Positions 23,143-35,606 of a stretch of 64,000 nt of DNA are shown here, piece after piece. The DNA lies in NCBI GenBank assembly GCA_032358165.1, contig JAALGY010000032.1:62001-126000 (forward strand), given 5' to 3'. The position numbers and the translations under genes are program-made. Source of the stretch: Diplosphaera chodatii (lineage: Eukaryota > Chlorophyta > Trebouxiophyceae > Prasiolales > Stichococcaceae). The notes under the pieces are model-generated. The model ran no database searches and was not told where the DNA came from. It saw only the letters and a list, made by a program, of their open reading frames with translations. Each line of letters begins with the position of its first letter. Position 1 is the stretch's first letter.

Positions 23143-24058
23143 GGTGGCCCGCTGCACCAGCAGTGCTGCGCAAGGGATTGAAGCAGTGAAACTGGCTAGT
23201 TCGCCCCCGTAATTTGGGTGACTGCCAGCCACACGCTTTCCAACATGATACACTTGCATGATCAGCACATCAGAACTGCGGCAGCTGCACCGCAACATTT
23301 AGCTGAGGTGTGGCATCAGATCGCAGAAACCCAAAGGGTTGTTCCCTCACCTAAAAGCGAGCTGTGCGACGCAGATGACCAGCTACCCACCAGCTGACTG
23401 CTTCGCGCAACAGGAGCGCCTGTCGTGCCTGCTTATGTCAGTCAGACTGCACACAGCTCCAAGAGACAGTGCGTGCACGGTAATTTCTGTGTGCAGGGCC
23501 AGGCTGTCAGCTGCACAAGTGGTGCGATACGGCAACTCTTGGGATGCAGATCCCGAGCGCGTGTGCCGTGGAGCAATTGAGCGACAGCGTTCACAGTCTG
23601 GTGACAAAACAGTGCTCTGTATGTGCAAGTTCCAGGGATGACTAATAGAATCTTCCTGTTGCCGTACTTGCTTCCACCCTTCAAGCATGACTAACGGGGG
23701 ATGTTACATTCAGTACGGGTTATCGATCTCAGCCTGCGTTCCGCTTTGGGTAAGCCTGCAAGGCGCGCGCATGGCACTGTTAGCGGTATCCTGTGGCAAA
23801 AAGTCAGCATCAGCCGTTTTGCCGTGTGAACTGGTGCACGGTGGCACACCGGCCTGCGGTGTTGTTACGGAACCCGTAGACCGGGCTGTGTGCGGCTGTG
23901 TCCAGTTTTAGCCTCGTCAGCTGGCCTCTGTGCTGCGTGTGAGCTATTTGCTGGCGTCAGAGGGCGTCCGCAGCTGTTGATCGCAGCGGCAGCGGACGCA
24001 AGAGTGCTGTGTCGGCAAAAGTGCACTTTTCGGACCCCAGGCAGGCAGCAGCGCAGGC
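23143..24058. promoter_or_regulatory. Divergent intergenic region upstream of the first GDPDL-like gene
   Basis: It must contain the promoter of the plus-strand gene at 24059 and probably that of the minus-strand gene. It may also hold a missing first exon of the latter. I see no repeats, RNA genes or convincing coding sequence. Confidence 0.4.
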
Positions 24059-25657
24059 ATGAGGCCGCCAGGAGGACGGCGGCGGCTGCCAATGATTCTC
24101 TTCATGCTGCAGCTGGGCCTGGCGGCAGCGGCGGCACCAGTGAAGCCCATCATCATCGCCTCCGGGGGCTCCTCTTGCACGCTGCCCGTCGCCACGCTGG
24201 AAGCGTTCCAGGCGGCGGTCGACGAGGGAGCCGACTTCCTGGTGCTGACAGTGGCGAGCACCAAGGACGGGGAGCTGGTGGTGCGGCCAAAGCTGACGCT
24301 GGGGGACTCCACCAACGTCGGCGACCTGCGCGAGTTCAACACCTACCGCCGCAGCATCGCGCTGGGCGGCGGGCGCAAGACGTCGGGCTACTTCGCATCC
24401 GACCTGACGCTGAAGCAGATCAAGACCCTGTGGGCGTCGCAGTCGTTTCCGGAGCGGGACCAGTCGGTCGACGGCAAGTACCGGGTGCCGACTCTGGGCG
24501 AGGCGCTGGAGCTGGTGAACAGGGCCAATGCCAACGGCAAGAGCGTCGGCGTGTTTGTGCAGATGCTGGATCCAGTATACCACATGAATGCCGGGCTTTC
24601 GGGGTACACCCAGGTGCTGTCGGCGCTGCTGGGGGCCGGCTTCAAGGAGGACTTCCAGCGCCGCGTGCGCATCCAGTCCTATGACGCAAAGGTGCTCCAG
24701 GAGGTGGCGGACCAGATGCAGAGCCTGGGGCTGGAGCAGTACCGCTCCACGCTGGTGTGGATGCTGCACTGCTCCCAGACGCGCATCACTGAGGCGCAGC
24801 TGCGCGACTTTGCGCGGTACGGCGGCGCCGTCGCCCCTGAAAAGGAGCTGCTGCAGGACCTGGTGTACGCGGAGGAGTGCGGGCGGCTCATCTCCCCGCC
24901 CTGCTGGAAGACGGGCCGCTACTGCAGCGGCCGCCTGCGCACGCCGCCCAAGGAGGGCGTCGCCCCGCCGCAGACGCCGCTGCTGCAACGCGCGCACGCC
25001 GCGGGCCTGAAGGTCTACCCCTTTGCCTTCCGGAATGAGGGCCGCTTCATGGCGGTCAACTTTGCGTCGGACCTGCAGGCAGAGCTGGACTACTTTGCAG
25101 GGCCCCAGGGCATGGGGGTTGATGGCGTATACACCGACTGCACCCGCACCTCTTCAGAGTGGCTGCAGCTCATGGCTGCCGAGGCATTGCTGGCGAAGGG
25201 TGCAGGGAATGCAGCCACATCCGCAGCCGCAGCGGCCGGCACCTCAGCCTCCAACGCTGCCGCCGCTGTCACCGCAGCAGCAAGTAAGGCGGCCAGCAGC
25301 GTGCAGGCGGCGAGCGTCAAGACGTGGGCCTTTGGCATCGTGGCCGGCGCCCTGCTGGCCGTCCTGCTGCTGATCGGGCTGCTCACGCTGCGCTCCCACC
25401 GCCGCCGCGCCAACCAGTACAAGGCCTGGAAGGAGGCGGGGCTGAGCCAGGCGCTGGACGCTGATCTGCCGGTGTCCACGGGCGCGGTGTGGGGCCTGCA
25501 GAAGAATACCTGGTCCTCCCAGGCCGGCTCAGAGGCAGGGGACCTGCCGGCACAGCCGTCCCGGGCGTCGTCGGTCATGTCCAAGGACAGCGGCAGCAGG
25601 AAGCTGAAGACCTACTCCGGCATGCTGGACAGCTACGCGCAGAGCTCCCGGCGGTGA
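24059..25657 (+). CDS. SHV3/GDPDL-like GDPD-fold membrane protein, intronless (paralogue 1)
   Basis: A single uninterrupted 532-codon frame. Residues 1-26 form a signal peptide (basic start, hydrophobic LFMLQLGLAAAAA). Residues 31-about 390 match the glycerophosphodiester phosphodiesterase fold as in plant SHV3/GDPDL proteins: IIIASGG, TLEAFQAAVDEGAD, TKDGELVVRP, SGYFASDLTLKQIK, VGVFVQM, GVDGVYTDC. The usual catalytic HRG, Glu-Asn, E-x-D and His-Asp positions read SGG, V-A, L-x-V and RP, so classic GDPD catalysis looks doubtful. A Cys-rich insert (ISPPCWKTG, flanking Cys) probably forms disulfides. One transmembrane helix (about 423-444) is followed by RSHRRR and a cytoplasmic tail with LPVSTGAVWGLQ. 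A type I cell-surface or endomembrane protein is likely. The intron-rich paralogue follows directly. Confidence 0.8.
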   Translation: MRPPGGRRRLPMILFMLQLGLAAAAAPVKPIIIASGGSSCTLPVATLEAFQAAVDEGADFLVLTVASTKDGELVVRPKLTLGDSTNVGDLREFNTYRRSIALGGGRKTSGYFASDLTLKQIKTLWASQSFPERDQSVDGKYRVPTLGEALELVNRANANGKSVGVFVQMLDPVYHMNAGLSGYTQVLSALLGAGFKEDFQRRVRIQSYDAKVLQEVADQMQSLGLEQYRSTLVWMLHCSQTRITEAQLRDFARYGGAVAPEKELLQDLVYAEECGRLISPPCWKTGRYCSGRLRTPPKEGVAPPQTPLLQRAHAAGLKVYPFAFRNEGRFMAVNFASDLQAELDYFAGPQGMGVDGVYTDCTRTSSEWLQLMAAEALLAKGAGNAATSAAAAAGTSASNAAAAVTAAASKAASSVQAASVKTWAFGIVAGALLAVLLLIGLLTLRSHRRRANQYKAWKEAGLSQALDADLPVSTGAVWGLQKNTWSSQAGSEAGDLPAQPSRASSVMSKDSGSRKLKTYSGMLDSYAQSSRR

Positions 25658-26514
25658 CGGAAGGGTTCCGAACAGCAAAGGGACTACCGTGGCGCCAGCC
25701 AGATGCAACACGCTGGCAGTGGCACTGTTATTGATTCCGCTAGCAGCTTGGCGTAGCAACATGTGCCAACAGCAGCACAGAGGCGGCCGCGCAGCCATCG
25801 CACGACCTGCACCTTTCATCGCCTGATGCACCCGCCATAGACGTAGCGCAATATATTTCATTTCCTTGTAGCCCGATGTGCAGAGGCCGTGTGGGCAGGC
25901 ACCCTCTATGAGAGGGTGACAAAACCGCTATTGGATGCTGTCATGCTTTGTTGCCTGTGTATATGAACGCCATGTGTGTCGGCTTGGCTGCGGGGTGACA
26001 GCTTCATGGAATAACACTACTTACGGTGTTGTGCACCCGCGGCACTGCTGATATCAGCCATCTGTTTATGGTTGTACTGCCGTCACAGTGTGACGGACAA
26101 TAACCATATGCTCCCAACGACTGCTGGAGGCTGTAAGAGACTCCTCTGTGGAGATGCACCCGACTTGCCACTTGCCGGCCAGTGGTGCCACGATGGGTGG
26201 TCTTCAAGCTGTCGTCAGCACCCCCACGATTACGCGCGATGGTACTGCAACCTGCGGGGCCCTCACTGCAGGACGCACGTTAACTGCTCAGCACTCAGCT
26301 GTTGCAGTTGGTAGCGAGGTTCATCATTGTAGGCAACAACTGACGACGCTTTGCGTTGCTGTCCATTTGCATGTCCGAGGGACCAAAAGTGCTTGCTCCG
26401 ACAGCAACAACTCAGCACCAGCAGCCGCACTGCATCATACAAGCTGGCGACGCAATTCTGTCCCCGATTGCAGCACATGCTCGCATGCCGTAGTCCAGCC
26501 AGCGGTTGATCGCC
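25658..26514. other. Intergenic spacer between tandem GDPDL-like genes
   Basis: It holds the 3' end of the first gene and the promoter of the second. No motif, repeat or coding sequence was recognised in it. Confidence 0.4.
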
Positions 26515-29500
26515 ATGCGGCGTGACGGCTGTATCCTACTGCTGTTGGTGGGGATTGCAGCTGCGAGTGCAGCACCGCCAGAGGCTAGCAAAGTGAACCC
26601 GGTCGTCATCGCTGCTGGGTGAGCTTCATTCGTGTGCTGCAGGACTTCAGGCTGTATGCATGCAGCTCCGATGTACGGTGCTGGGTCTTAACGGCCGTCT
26701 TCACTGCACAGCCAAGGTCCTGCCTTGCTGTGAGCAGACCCTTAAACACATGGCTTCTGCGCTGCAGGGGTTCTACATGCACATTGCCAGGTATAGGGCT
26801 GCTCTGCTTGCACACTGCACTGGAACTCTGATGAAAGCACAATCAGCAGAGCATGCCGCCGTCTGTTGAGTGACATAAGCGCCATCTCATGCATGCCACG
26901 CTGTAAGCTGCCCTCTGGCTATACAGATGAGACGCTGGAGGCCTTTCAGGCGGCGATCGACGATGGCGCAAACTTCATCAGCATGCATGTGGTGCGTGTG
27001 CACGTCGTGGCGTGCCACTGGCAGCGGTCCTTCGAAAGCTGTGATGCACCAATTACTGACGCAGCAGCAACGGCCGTGCAGGTTGCAACTAAGGATAAGG
27101 TCCTGGTCGTGCGGCCGTCCGTGACGCTGGACCTCAACACCAATGCCCGCAGCCTGCGGGACTTCAACAAGTTCAAGACTGCAAAGGTGGGCGCTGCCGC
27201 TGCAGTGGGCAATGCTGGGGGCTCGCGAACCGCCACGGCTTCGTGACATGTCGCAGCAGGCAGCTGGCAGACTCGGGCGGAGATTGGAGTCATGCAGGCG
27301 GCTTTGTGGGCCCAGATGGATAGCCGGGCCTATAGCGGAAATTCCGCTCCAGGGCCTGCCGCTCGTCCTCCCCTGGCCAAGTGAGCAGTACAGAATGTCG
27401 GCGCTGCAGACGCTGGACGGCGGGCGCAAGCGGTCGGGCGTGTTCGCCATCGACCTCCCGCTGGCGGAGCTCAAGGAGCTGTACGCGGTGCAGACGTTCC
27501 GGTTCCGGGACCACTCGTACGACGCCCGCTACAGGTGTGTGAACCACATTCAGTGCCACTGTTCGCAGCCTAGTAGCACGCTGAGGTGTAGACTGGTGCA
27601 GCTCATGACCACCGCTGCAAGGTGTCGCCCCTTCGGAAGCTGTAGCGGATGCTCTGGCCGGCCATCTGGCGTTGTCTGGGCGCTGGCGGTTCTGACGCTA
27701 CCCAAACAACATCAGGGTGCGGCCTGATGGCTGTCACTGTCTTTGCAGGGTGCCGACGCTGAAGGAGGTGCTGGCGCTGGTGAACGCCGCGCAGCTCGCC
27801 GGCAAGACCGTGGGCGTCGCGATCCACACGCTGGTGCGCTGCGCAGCAGGGACTCTAGAAACCCTTGGCCACGATCCAGCAGCATTGCTGCAGACGCGGG
27901 CCAGAGGTGACGCAGCAGGGCGGGACTGGAAGGGCATAACAGTGCCTCTTGACCGCCTTGACCGGAGCCGAGTGCAGCCTGCAGCAGCCCGCTCGAGCTG
28001 TTGCGGCAGCAGCAGGGGCCGGGCGCCTGACTCAAAGGCCGCACAGCTGCCGCCGATGCCGGTCGTGCGGCCCGCAGGGCTTCGGCACGTCCCATCGCCT
28101 GAGCAGGGGGACGGAGTTTCACAAGGGGGGAGGGGCTGGGCCTCATGCCCAGCCGTCGCACATTTCCAATGGCGTCTCGAACCCCTGTGCAGGAGCCGGA
28201 GTTCCACAGGGAGGAGGGTGTAGACCTGATGCCCCGCCCGCCATTGCACATTTCCAATGGCATCTGGACCCCTGTGCAGGAGCCGGAGTTCCACAGGGAG
28301 GAGGGTGTAGACCTGGTGCCCCGCATCATGGACGAGCTGGCTGCAGCGGGGTTCGACGCCGCGTCCTTCCGGGAGCGCGTCATCCTGCAGTCGTTCCAGC
28401 TGTCGGTGAGCAGTGCAGCTCCCATCTGGCTGCTGCGCTCGAGACCTGCTGCCAGAGACTCCTCGAGGCCGCATGCCATTCCTGAATGCATTTGGGGCAG
28501 GTGCTCCAGCACCTGATACCAGTGGTCAACTGACGGTGCCCAAGTGCAGCTGCGCGCGATTGAGTTTCAGACCCACTTCAATCCTTGGCAGGACGGCGAT
28601 GAGTTGTGACATATGTGCAGGTGCTCAGGGAGTTCCGGCGGGCGATGGACGCGGCGCAGGTGCCGCCGCGTGCGAGCCTGGTGCTCATGGTCGCCTGCAC
28701 AGGGGAGGTGCCCATCATCTCGGACGCCGAGCTGGACGCGTTCGCCCAGATCGGCCACGCGCTCGCGCCCGAGAAGGTGCCCCACCTGTAGTCACCTCGA
28801 AAATTTTACTCGTTTCCCTGAGAAATTCCCCAAATTTTCAGACACCTAACTAACGACTTGGAACGAAGTTGCCCTGGTGCTAAGATTTCAGAGAGCTGAA
28901 TGCAAAGTCCACTGACTCTGGGCCGCACGCAACACCTTGGTGAGAATGGAAGTGCACCAGATGAAACTGGGGCCACACTGGAGCTTTACATCAGGATCTG
29001 GACGTGCCGCCAGCTGGGTTCAGGAGACATCAGCAATGTATGCAAACAGCTGTGTGTGCGCAGCAGAAATGCACGACCTGAAAGCCTGCACGCAAGCCAA
29101 CAGGAATGCAACAGAGCAATTCTGGTCACCACCTTCATCTAGCTCAGCCCTTGGAGCCTGTTCTCTGAGACGCGGCAATGACCCGCCCCGCAGGAGCTGC
29201 TGGAGACGCTGACGTTCGCCGCGGAGTGCGGCAGCCTGATCAGCCCGCCCTGCTGGAAGACGGGCGGCTTCTGCACCGGCAAGCTCGCCGAACCCTACAC
29301 GCCCGCGCTGCAGGTGGGTGCAGCCCCCAGATCTGCTCTCAACTGCGACCGTTGCACCAGTGCCCCTGGTCTGCAGCCAGGTTGCATACCCCCCAGACCA
29401 GGGGGTGTGTCACCTTGAAGGCGGGGTTCACGTCTGTGCCATGCCTCTCTGGCTGCTGCCGCCCTGGGCACTAGGCAAGGCAAATTTTGTAGCCACTGTG

Positions 29501-31060
29501 TACTTGGTTCCTGCAGGCCAAGCCCACGCCGCTGCTTGAGTGCGCGCACAACCGCAGCCTGGCAGTCTACCCCTTCACCTTCCGCAATGAGGTGCGGCGA
29601 GCTCTGAACTACCACTTTCTGCTGCCTGAATGTGAGGTTACACAGCAAAGCGCATTGTTTTCAGGAGGCACTGGCTGGTCCTGCCGGCGAGCCGAGCGCA
29701 GCACGCCGCAGCCTGCCTCGGTGTCCCGCAGGGCCGCTACATGGCGGTGGACTTTGCGGCGGACCTGCAGCAGGAACTGGACTACTTTGCGGGCCCCCTG
29801 GGCATGGGCGTCGACGGCTTCTACATCGACTGCACCCGCACCTCCGCCGAGTGGTCCCTCGCCCGGTGCGTGACAAGAGATTCATGACGGTACTGTTGAA
29901 TGCATGATGGCAGTACTGAGAGCAATCGTGTACTGCTGTTTTTGGCATCGCAGCAGGCTTTACACGTGGCTCGGGCACCCAGTCCAATTCACTCCTTGTG
30001 TGATCTTTGATTGCCTAGTAGCACTGGGTGCACACCCGTGTGCCTCCCCACAATCAGCATAGCAAGCATTGTACACGGTCGAAGGCCAGTGATGGTCTTG
30101 CCAGTCAGGATGGTCCATTGTGACCCAGTGCCCATGCTGGGATGTTCGGCTGGAGATCCCTGATACATCTCTGCTGTCATACTGCAGGAACGTGCAGGTG
30201 CGGACGCCGACCAGCAAGATTGCTGCAGCGGGCGCAGCTGCAGTGGCGGCGGGCAAGGCCGCCGCAGCACGCGCCACCGATGCAGCCCGCACCCGTACAC
30301 GCAAGGCGTCTGCTGACGGCGGCAATGCCAAGGTGCTTGGAGGCCCGCACTCCTGGAGGGAGCTTTACTGCATGCAAGCCCTGTGGCAAATGCCGCCCTG
30401 TTTCAGACTTGCGTCGGCAGGCCTGCTCCCTGCGCATGGCGTGGTGGCAGGGCTGCGACTTATACGTCTGGAGGCTGCAGAGCGCTCTCCTGCATGTCTG
30501 CGTCGTAGAGTGCAGAGCACTAAATGCAGCGCGATTGCAATGCTATCCTCGCAATACTTGAACTGCCGTTGCAGGTGCCGGCGTGGTCCTTTGCGCTGGT
30601 GGTGGTCGTGGTGGCTCTGATATCCGTCATCGCCGCGCTGCTGGCCCTGCGCTCAACCGGCGTGGCTCCCACATGTGAGTCCCATCACCTCTGCTACCAC
30701 AAATTCTACTTCCTTCGCATGCCTCAGGCTATGTCGTCCTGTGCCATCTGAATTATAGAACGCCAGGCTTCGTCTGCTCGTTTAAGACTGACCTGCTGAT
30801 GCCTGTTGCTGCTGTGACCTGCCAAATTGCTGTTTGCATTTTTGTATCGTAATGCCAGCTGATGCTGATGTGTTTCGTATGTACCTCCGCAATGTAGGCA
30901 GTACAAGGCATGGAAGGACGACAGCCCCAGGTTCGCCGCCGGCGTCTTCGGCAGCAGCAGCAGCAGCAGCAGCGTCAGTGCATCACGGCCTGGGCCCAGC
31001 CTGCGCTCAGATACGGTGCTGCCGGTGTCCACCGGCGCGCAGTGGGGTCTCCAACGTTGA
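26515..31060 (+). CDS. SHV3/GDPDL-like GDPD-fold membrane protein, intron-rich (paralogue 2)
   Basis: Exon 1 (26515-26618, exact) encodes a signal peptide (ILLLLVGIAAASAA) and VNPVVIAAG, parallel to KPIIIASGG in the intronless neighbour. Later exons follow that protein piece by piece: TLEAFQAAIDDGANF (near 26935), VLVVRPSVTLD (27105), GGRKRSGVFAIDLPL (27420), VPTLKEVLALVN (27760), the exon at 28280, LDAFAQIGHALAPEK (28735), CGSLISPPCWKTGGFCTGKL (29225), AVYPFTFRNE (29565), MAVDFAADLQQELDYFAGP (29740), a transmembrane exon (about 30575-30675), and a last exon ending LPVSTGAQWGLQR with the stop at 31058-31060. Catalytic GDPD residues are again missing. The last exon has a (CAG) run coding for eight serines. 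The exon at 28280 is preceded by two tandem ghost copies. Confidence 0.78.
28107..28279 (+). repeat. Two tandem ghost copies before the exon at 28280
   Basis: Units start at 28107, 28193 and 28280 (86 and 87 bp apart), each following an AG. The second unit (EPEFHREEGVDLMPR) is almost identical to the real exon start (EPEFHREEGVDLVPR). It is open for all 29 codons, so using its acceptor would add 29 residues in frame. The first copy is decayed. The copied block includes the intron 3' end (CATTTCCAATGGC ... CCCCTGTGCAG). Confidence 0.9.
30951..30984 (+). repeat. CAG trinucleotide run coding for polyserine
   Basis: In the last exon of the second GDPDL-like gene, GGCAGC is followed by repeated AGC codons giving eight consecutive serines in the cytoplasmic tail. 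The intronless paralogue lacks this run. Confidence 0.85.
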
Positions 31061-31675
31061 CGACTGCAGCAGCCAAGGCTCGTCGACTGGGGCTAGACAC
31101 CGACACTGCAGCAGTGGTGCACGAGCACATCAACATCGGCAATCTGACATGTTGAACAACCTAAACCCTAAATCAGATAAACGCCTGGGGCTGCCTAGCT
31201 GCGCACCGTCCACAGACATGCGGAGGACTAGCCAGCGTCTTCTTTAATCGTTGGACAGTTGCAGAGGGTACTATGGTTTGCACTTCAGGCAACAACACCA
31301 GCACTTGGCTTCTCAGGGCGTGAACGAACATGGTGGTTTCGTATTTCGCAGCAGCTGAGCAGGCAGTCGTTTTTTGCAGGCTAGACAAGGAACGTGCCAC
31401 TCACGCATGATAGACTCTGGAAGCGAAGGCCAGCAGCAGCTGCACGCAGCCAGACATACACAGGCATCACAAGCACGTTCGATGAGTCTCGCTGAGTTGC
31501 ACACCATTCAAAATCCACTCAAACTCGTATATACTGCAGTGCAACTCTTCAGAGCCGCCCTGATGACCGCGACACATGTTTACTTGCTCCAGTAATCAGC
31601 ATAGTGTCACGTACCACAATGCTGTCATACATGTCCGTCGCGCTGAAGCACACCCAGTGGTCAAGCAGCAAGCCC
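31061..31675. other. Convergent 3' intergenic region
   Basis: It lies between the stop of the second GDPDL-like gene and the stop of the CobW gene. It contains one telomere-like CTAAACCCTAAA at 31161-31172. No coding sequence was recognised. Confidence 0.45.
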
Positions 31676-34597
31676 TCAGCCGCTGATCGCGAGGTTGTCA
31701 ATCAGGCAGTCACGAAAGCTGGCGTTGAGTTCATCGGCATCCAGGTTGCGCCCAATGAAGACCAGCCTGCAGGACAGGGTACAGCATTTCACCATCAATG
31801 CGCACAGAGTGTCTGGCATGAGTATACTGCAACTGACGTTGCAGATACCTGTTGATGCGCTTCTCATCGGGGGCCCAGCCCTTCTCGATGCCGTTGGTGC
31901 CGGTGAAGCCCATCATCATGAGCATGTGCACAGCCTGGAAGACCACCCTGCAGCCAAGCACCAGACACATATCTGCCCCCCAGCTCACAGGTGTCTGAAG
32001 CCAAGACCATGTGAACTGATGCATTGCACCAGCGGGCCGAAACCAGTCGTTGTATGTGTTTTAGACAACAGACGTTGCGCAGCGAAGCACTGACACTCTG
32101 GCACACTTCGGGACAACGCACTTGTCGTCGGTGCCGGCGAGGGAGAGGACGCCCTTGGAGCGGAAGATGTCGGCGCCGCGCTCCATCATCAGGTCCTGCA
32201 GCCACATGTTGATGGCCTCCGGGTGCAGCTGCCCCTCCGCCTCGATGCTCACCGATGTCACGCGCTCGTCGTGCTGGTGGTCCCCACCGTCCTCCTAACA
32301 TATTTGACAACACATGCACGGCTCAGCCGCCAGAACGGGTCGCTCAGGTGGGCACTCACATGACACATGTCATGCGTGACCTAGGTGACACGGCAGCCCA
32401 GCAATGACAGCCTCATGCGTGTCGTAGACTATTGAACCGCCACCCAGCTGTGCCGTTTGGTGGAAATGAATCAATAGAAGACCTCCAGGAAGGCGGGCTC
32501 CATCTCCAGGACGCGGTCCAGGCTGAAGGCGCGCACGCCGATCAGGCGGTCGATGGACACCTGCGCCTGCTGCGTCTCCAGGATCTCCACCGCCTTGTTG
32601 ATACCCTGCATGCAGCCGGAAGCGTGCTCTGCGGGTGTGATCCCGCAGCAGCCTCAACAGATTGTGCAGCAAGATAACTAGCACCATGACAGCAATTAGT
32701 TGAATGCTGCTGCATAGGTCGGTCGATGTCACGCCTGTGCTGCTGTGCAGCTATAACGATGGACGTCACCCATGTGCTGTGCAGGGCAATGCTGGCCAGG
32801 CAGCAGCAACGCAGCAGGCACCGCAACAGGGGCGGCGTTGGCAGAACACCATGTGCAGCGCGGGACCGCACCCTGATGCGCTTGATGACGGCCGCCTTCT
32901 CCTTGGCATCCACCAGGTCCACCTTGTTCAGCAGCACAATGTCGGCAAACGCCAGCTGCTCGACGGCCTGCGGCGCGGGACATGCGATGTGACCCTACCA
33001 CTGGCGACTGACCGGCCTGTGCCACGCTGAACGTTTTGCCTTCTAGGGTGAGGTGCAGCCAGCAGCAGAATCCGGGGTTGCATGTCGCGGTGCAGAGCAG
33101 CAACACTGGTATGGGCACCATGGCCGGAGCTGCGTGGACACCGCGGCGCTGGCTGACATGCCATCGGTGCCGCTGCTGTGGCTGGGCTGCTCTGGCTTCA
33201 CATGCAGCCTGACGGGGGAGGAGGACAGAGCAGAGGTGCATGCAACGTCAGCAGCAGCGCGCCTCGTTCTCGACTCCCTCTGGCTTCTCGTCGTCCAGGT
33301 GCTGCGTCACATGCTTGGCGTCCACGACCGTCAGGATGGCATCCAGGTACATGCGCCTGCAGAGAGAATAGCCTTGTTAATGCGCCTCTGTCGGTGCTCA
33401 CATGGCATGTCAAGCAGCTGAGCTCGTGCTTTGCACTTTGGAGATCTGCTGCGAATATGCACGTGCAGCACATGATGAGCTAGGGTACATTGACACATGT
33501 TGGCCGGTCTGACATCAGGCACGCACCTGCGCAGGTTTTCGTCCATGAAGAAAGTCTGCGCCACTGGCGCGGGGTCCGCAAGCCCTGCACATGACAAGCG
33601 GTTGACCTCTCGGTACACCAGCGCTGCTGACTCTTCTCGGGTTGTCGGTTGCTGTTCATGCTACTCGGTCAGAAGGCCGTCCAGGCCGTTGCTTGTAGTT
33701 GTACCAGTGGTCTCGATGATGATGCCATCGAAGTGGATCTTGCGCTCCAGCAGCTCGTTGAGTGCCTTGACCAAGTCGCCACGCACTGCAATTATACGCA
33801 GGGCTTGTCATTGAGCATATCTGCCGTTTACTACACTGCATGCTGATATCGGTGCATGATTGAGATGGTACCAAGCCCGTCTGGCGCACCGGTGCAGCAC
33901 ACACAGCCGTTCAGCATCTCGATGATCTGCGTCTCGGAGTGCAGCTTGATCAGCGCATCGTCAACACCGACATCACCTGCAAGGCAGGACAGCAGCTTCA
34001 GGGCTTTCAAACGATATCGTGACGATCTCATCCAATGGCGCTGATGCGGGTGTGGTGGTGTATGTGCAGGCGCTGCGCATGCAGGGGAGGTGCATATGCG
34101 CATGCACAGTGCAGACAGCAGCGCACCAAACTCGTTCTCGATGACAGCATACTTCTTCCTGCACACAGATACAGCATAAGGTGCATGAGCTTGGCCCAGT
34201 GGCAGCCTGCATCTCACAGTGCGGCAGCTGAATGTGCCCGTTTCCAAGCTTCGCTTCTCCACAGCTGGCCAATTGCCTTTTGGGGTTCATGCATGTGATC
34301 CAATAGCCTCTCCGGCATTCAGAAGCTGCTATCACCCGTGGTGCTCGGTGAGGATGCGGTTGATGAGTGTTGTCTTGCCGGCACCCAGGAACCCTGCAGC
34401 GGCAAGCATGATCGACTGGTGCATAGTATTAGGCGCCAAGACATGTCAAACAGCCTCACATGCATCCCAAAGAATGCATACAGCCATCAGCGTTCAACTG
34501 TATGCATCATCGCGGCATACGTGCATGCATGCGCACCCGTGATGACGGTGACAGGCACCTTGGCCGCCTCCTGACGACGCTTCGCGGCTGCTGCCAT
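31676..34597 (-). CDS. CobW/COG0523-family zinc-binding GTPase (metallochaperone)
   Basis: COG0523 GTPases bind zinc or cobalt and use GTP hydrolysis to load metal into client enzymes. About 12 exons read in family order: VPVTVIT (exon 1, 34537-34597, exact), Walker A GFLGAGKTT (near 34380), AVIENEFGALL (34140), IIEMLNGCVCCT with the diagnostic CxCC zinc site (33900), VRGDLVKALNELL and GIIIETTGL (33740), ADPAPVAQTFF (33560), AILTVVDAKHVTQHL (33330), LLNKVDLVDAKEK (guanine-specificity NKxD, 32930), RLIGVRAFSLDRVLE (32530), then the CobW C-terminal domain (INMWLQDLMMERG, VFQAVHMLMMMGFTG, LVFIGRNLDADEL). The stop is at 31676-31678. No transit peptide is visible, so it is probably cytosolic. The start ATG gives a short Ala/Lys/Arg N-terminus. 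The ZIP transporter gene starts divergently 1 kb away, which supports a role in zinc supply. Confidence 0.9.
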
Positions 34598-35606
34598 CGC
34601 AACCTGCAGCATCCACGTCGAATTTCACTTGAAAGTTCCCTGGTATCGGCAAATTCCAGCTGATGATGAAGCGGCATGGTGTGCGCGCGTGAGCACAAGG
34701 CATACGAGCCACAGCAGCACACATCACGCACGCTATGTATCACGGTTCCGCTCATGTGTGCCGGCTTCCTGAGCTGGAAGCTCCTCTAGGGCATAGCGCG
34801 TAGCTTATGTAGGCCTCACTGGAGCGCACAGTCGTGGTCCAACTTGCCCACTCAGCTGGTGCCCGTGAGCTTGAGCGCAAGCCGGAAGCTTTGCGTGCAT
34901 GAATGTTTGCATATCGTAACAGGACGGCAGAGTGCCCCGCGCAACGCTGAAGGAGCCTCGGCGACGGCTACCATGGCATCGGCATGCAGAAGATATTATG
35001 GGGACCACCATCGCCGCCCCAGGTCATCATCAGCGCGATCGAAGCTGCGACAAACGGCATTGCCTCTGTACGAATATGCGGTGGCAAAGACGACGCTCAC
35101 ACGCAGACGAGTGCACCGCGCCTGTTGAGGGATCCTTTAAAACACTCTCCGGGGACCCGAAAACGTCGAAAAGCGCGGCCCAGCAGCACGTCGCCGAGTG
35201 GCTGAGTTGACCTGCAATATGAAGAATGCTCCTGCAGATGGGATGGGCACGTTCAGACGGCAAGAGTGTGAGACACCGTGCAGGAGAGCCGCCGGATGAC
35301 ATCTAGGCTCCGGCACGACTGGGGTCGATGCAGGGGTCAGAAACCGCAAATCCGTGGCTGGACGCGTCCCCGCCGTCATTTCCAGTCTCCCGCGCGCACC
35401 CCGGACGGTCTCCAGGCGAGGCATGCTCGCACCCGCCTGCAAACCTGCATAGCAGCCCTCGAACGCATGCAGACACAGGGGGCAGCGCCGTCAGAGCCTA
35501 GTCCGGAGGTATCTGAGTTACACACTTTGTGGCTGTGCAGGTGCCGACCGAGCTGCCCCTGTGCACCCTGGCTCGCTACCCGTCGATAGCGCTCTACGCC
35601 GGCGCC
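34598..35606. promoter_or_regulatory. Divergent region between CobW GTPase and ZIP transporter genes
   Basis: About 1 kb separates two start codons facing away from each other. If the two genes are co-regulated by zinc, the shared elements should be here. I see no recognisable metal-response motif. A 92-codon plus frame (34932-35210) ends AAQQHVAEWLS but has no support as a gene. Confidence 0.45.

Noticed and set aside
23957..24997. 346-codon minus-strand open frame opposite the first GDPDL-like gene
   Set aside because: It is the antisense shadow of a GC-rich coding frame with no family resemblance. The plus frame has a signal peptide, fold motifs and a transmembrane helix.
34932..35210. 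92-codon plus frame between CobW and ZIP genes
   Set aside because: No recognisable domain and no splice link to either neighbour. It is left within the intergenic entry.
35188..35215. tRNA-Ser/Leu-like string GTCGCCGAGTGGCTGAG
   Set aside because: No acceptor stem partner, anticodon arm or T-loop consensus follows at the right distance.
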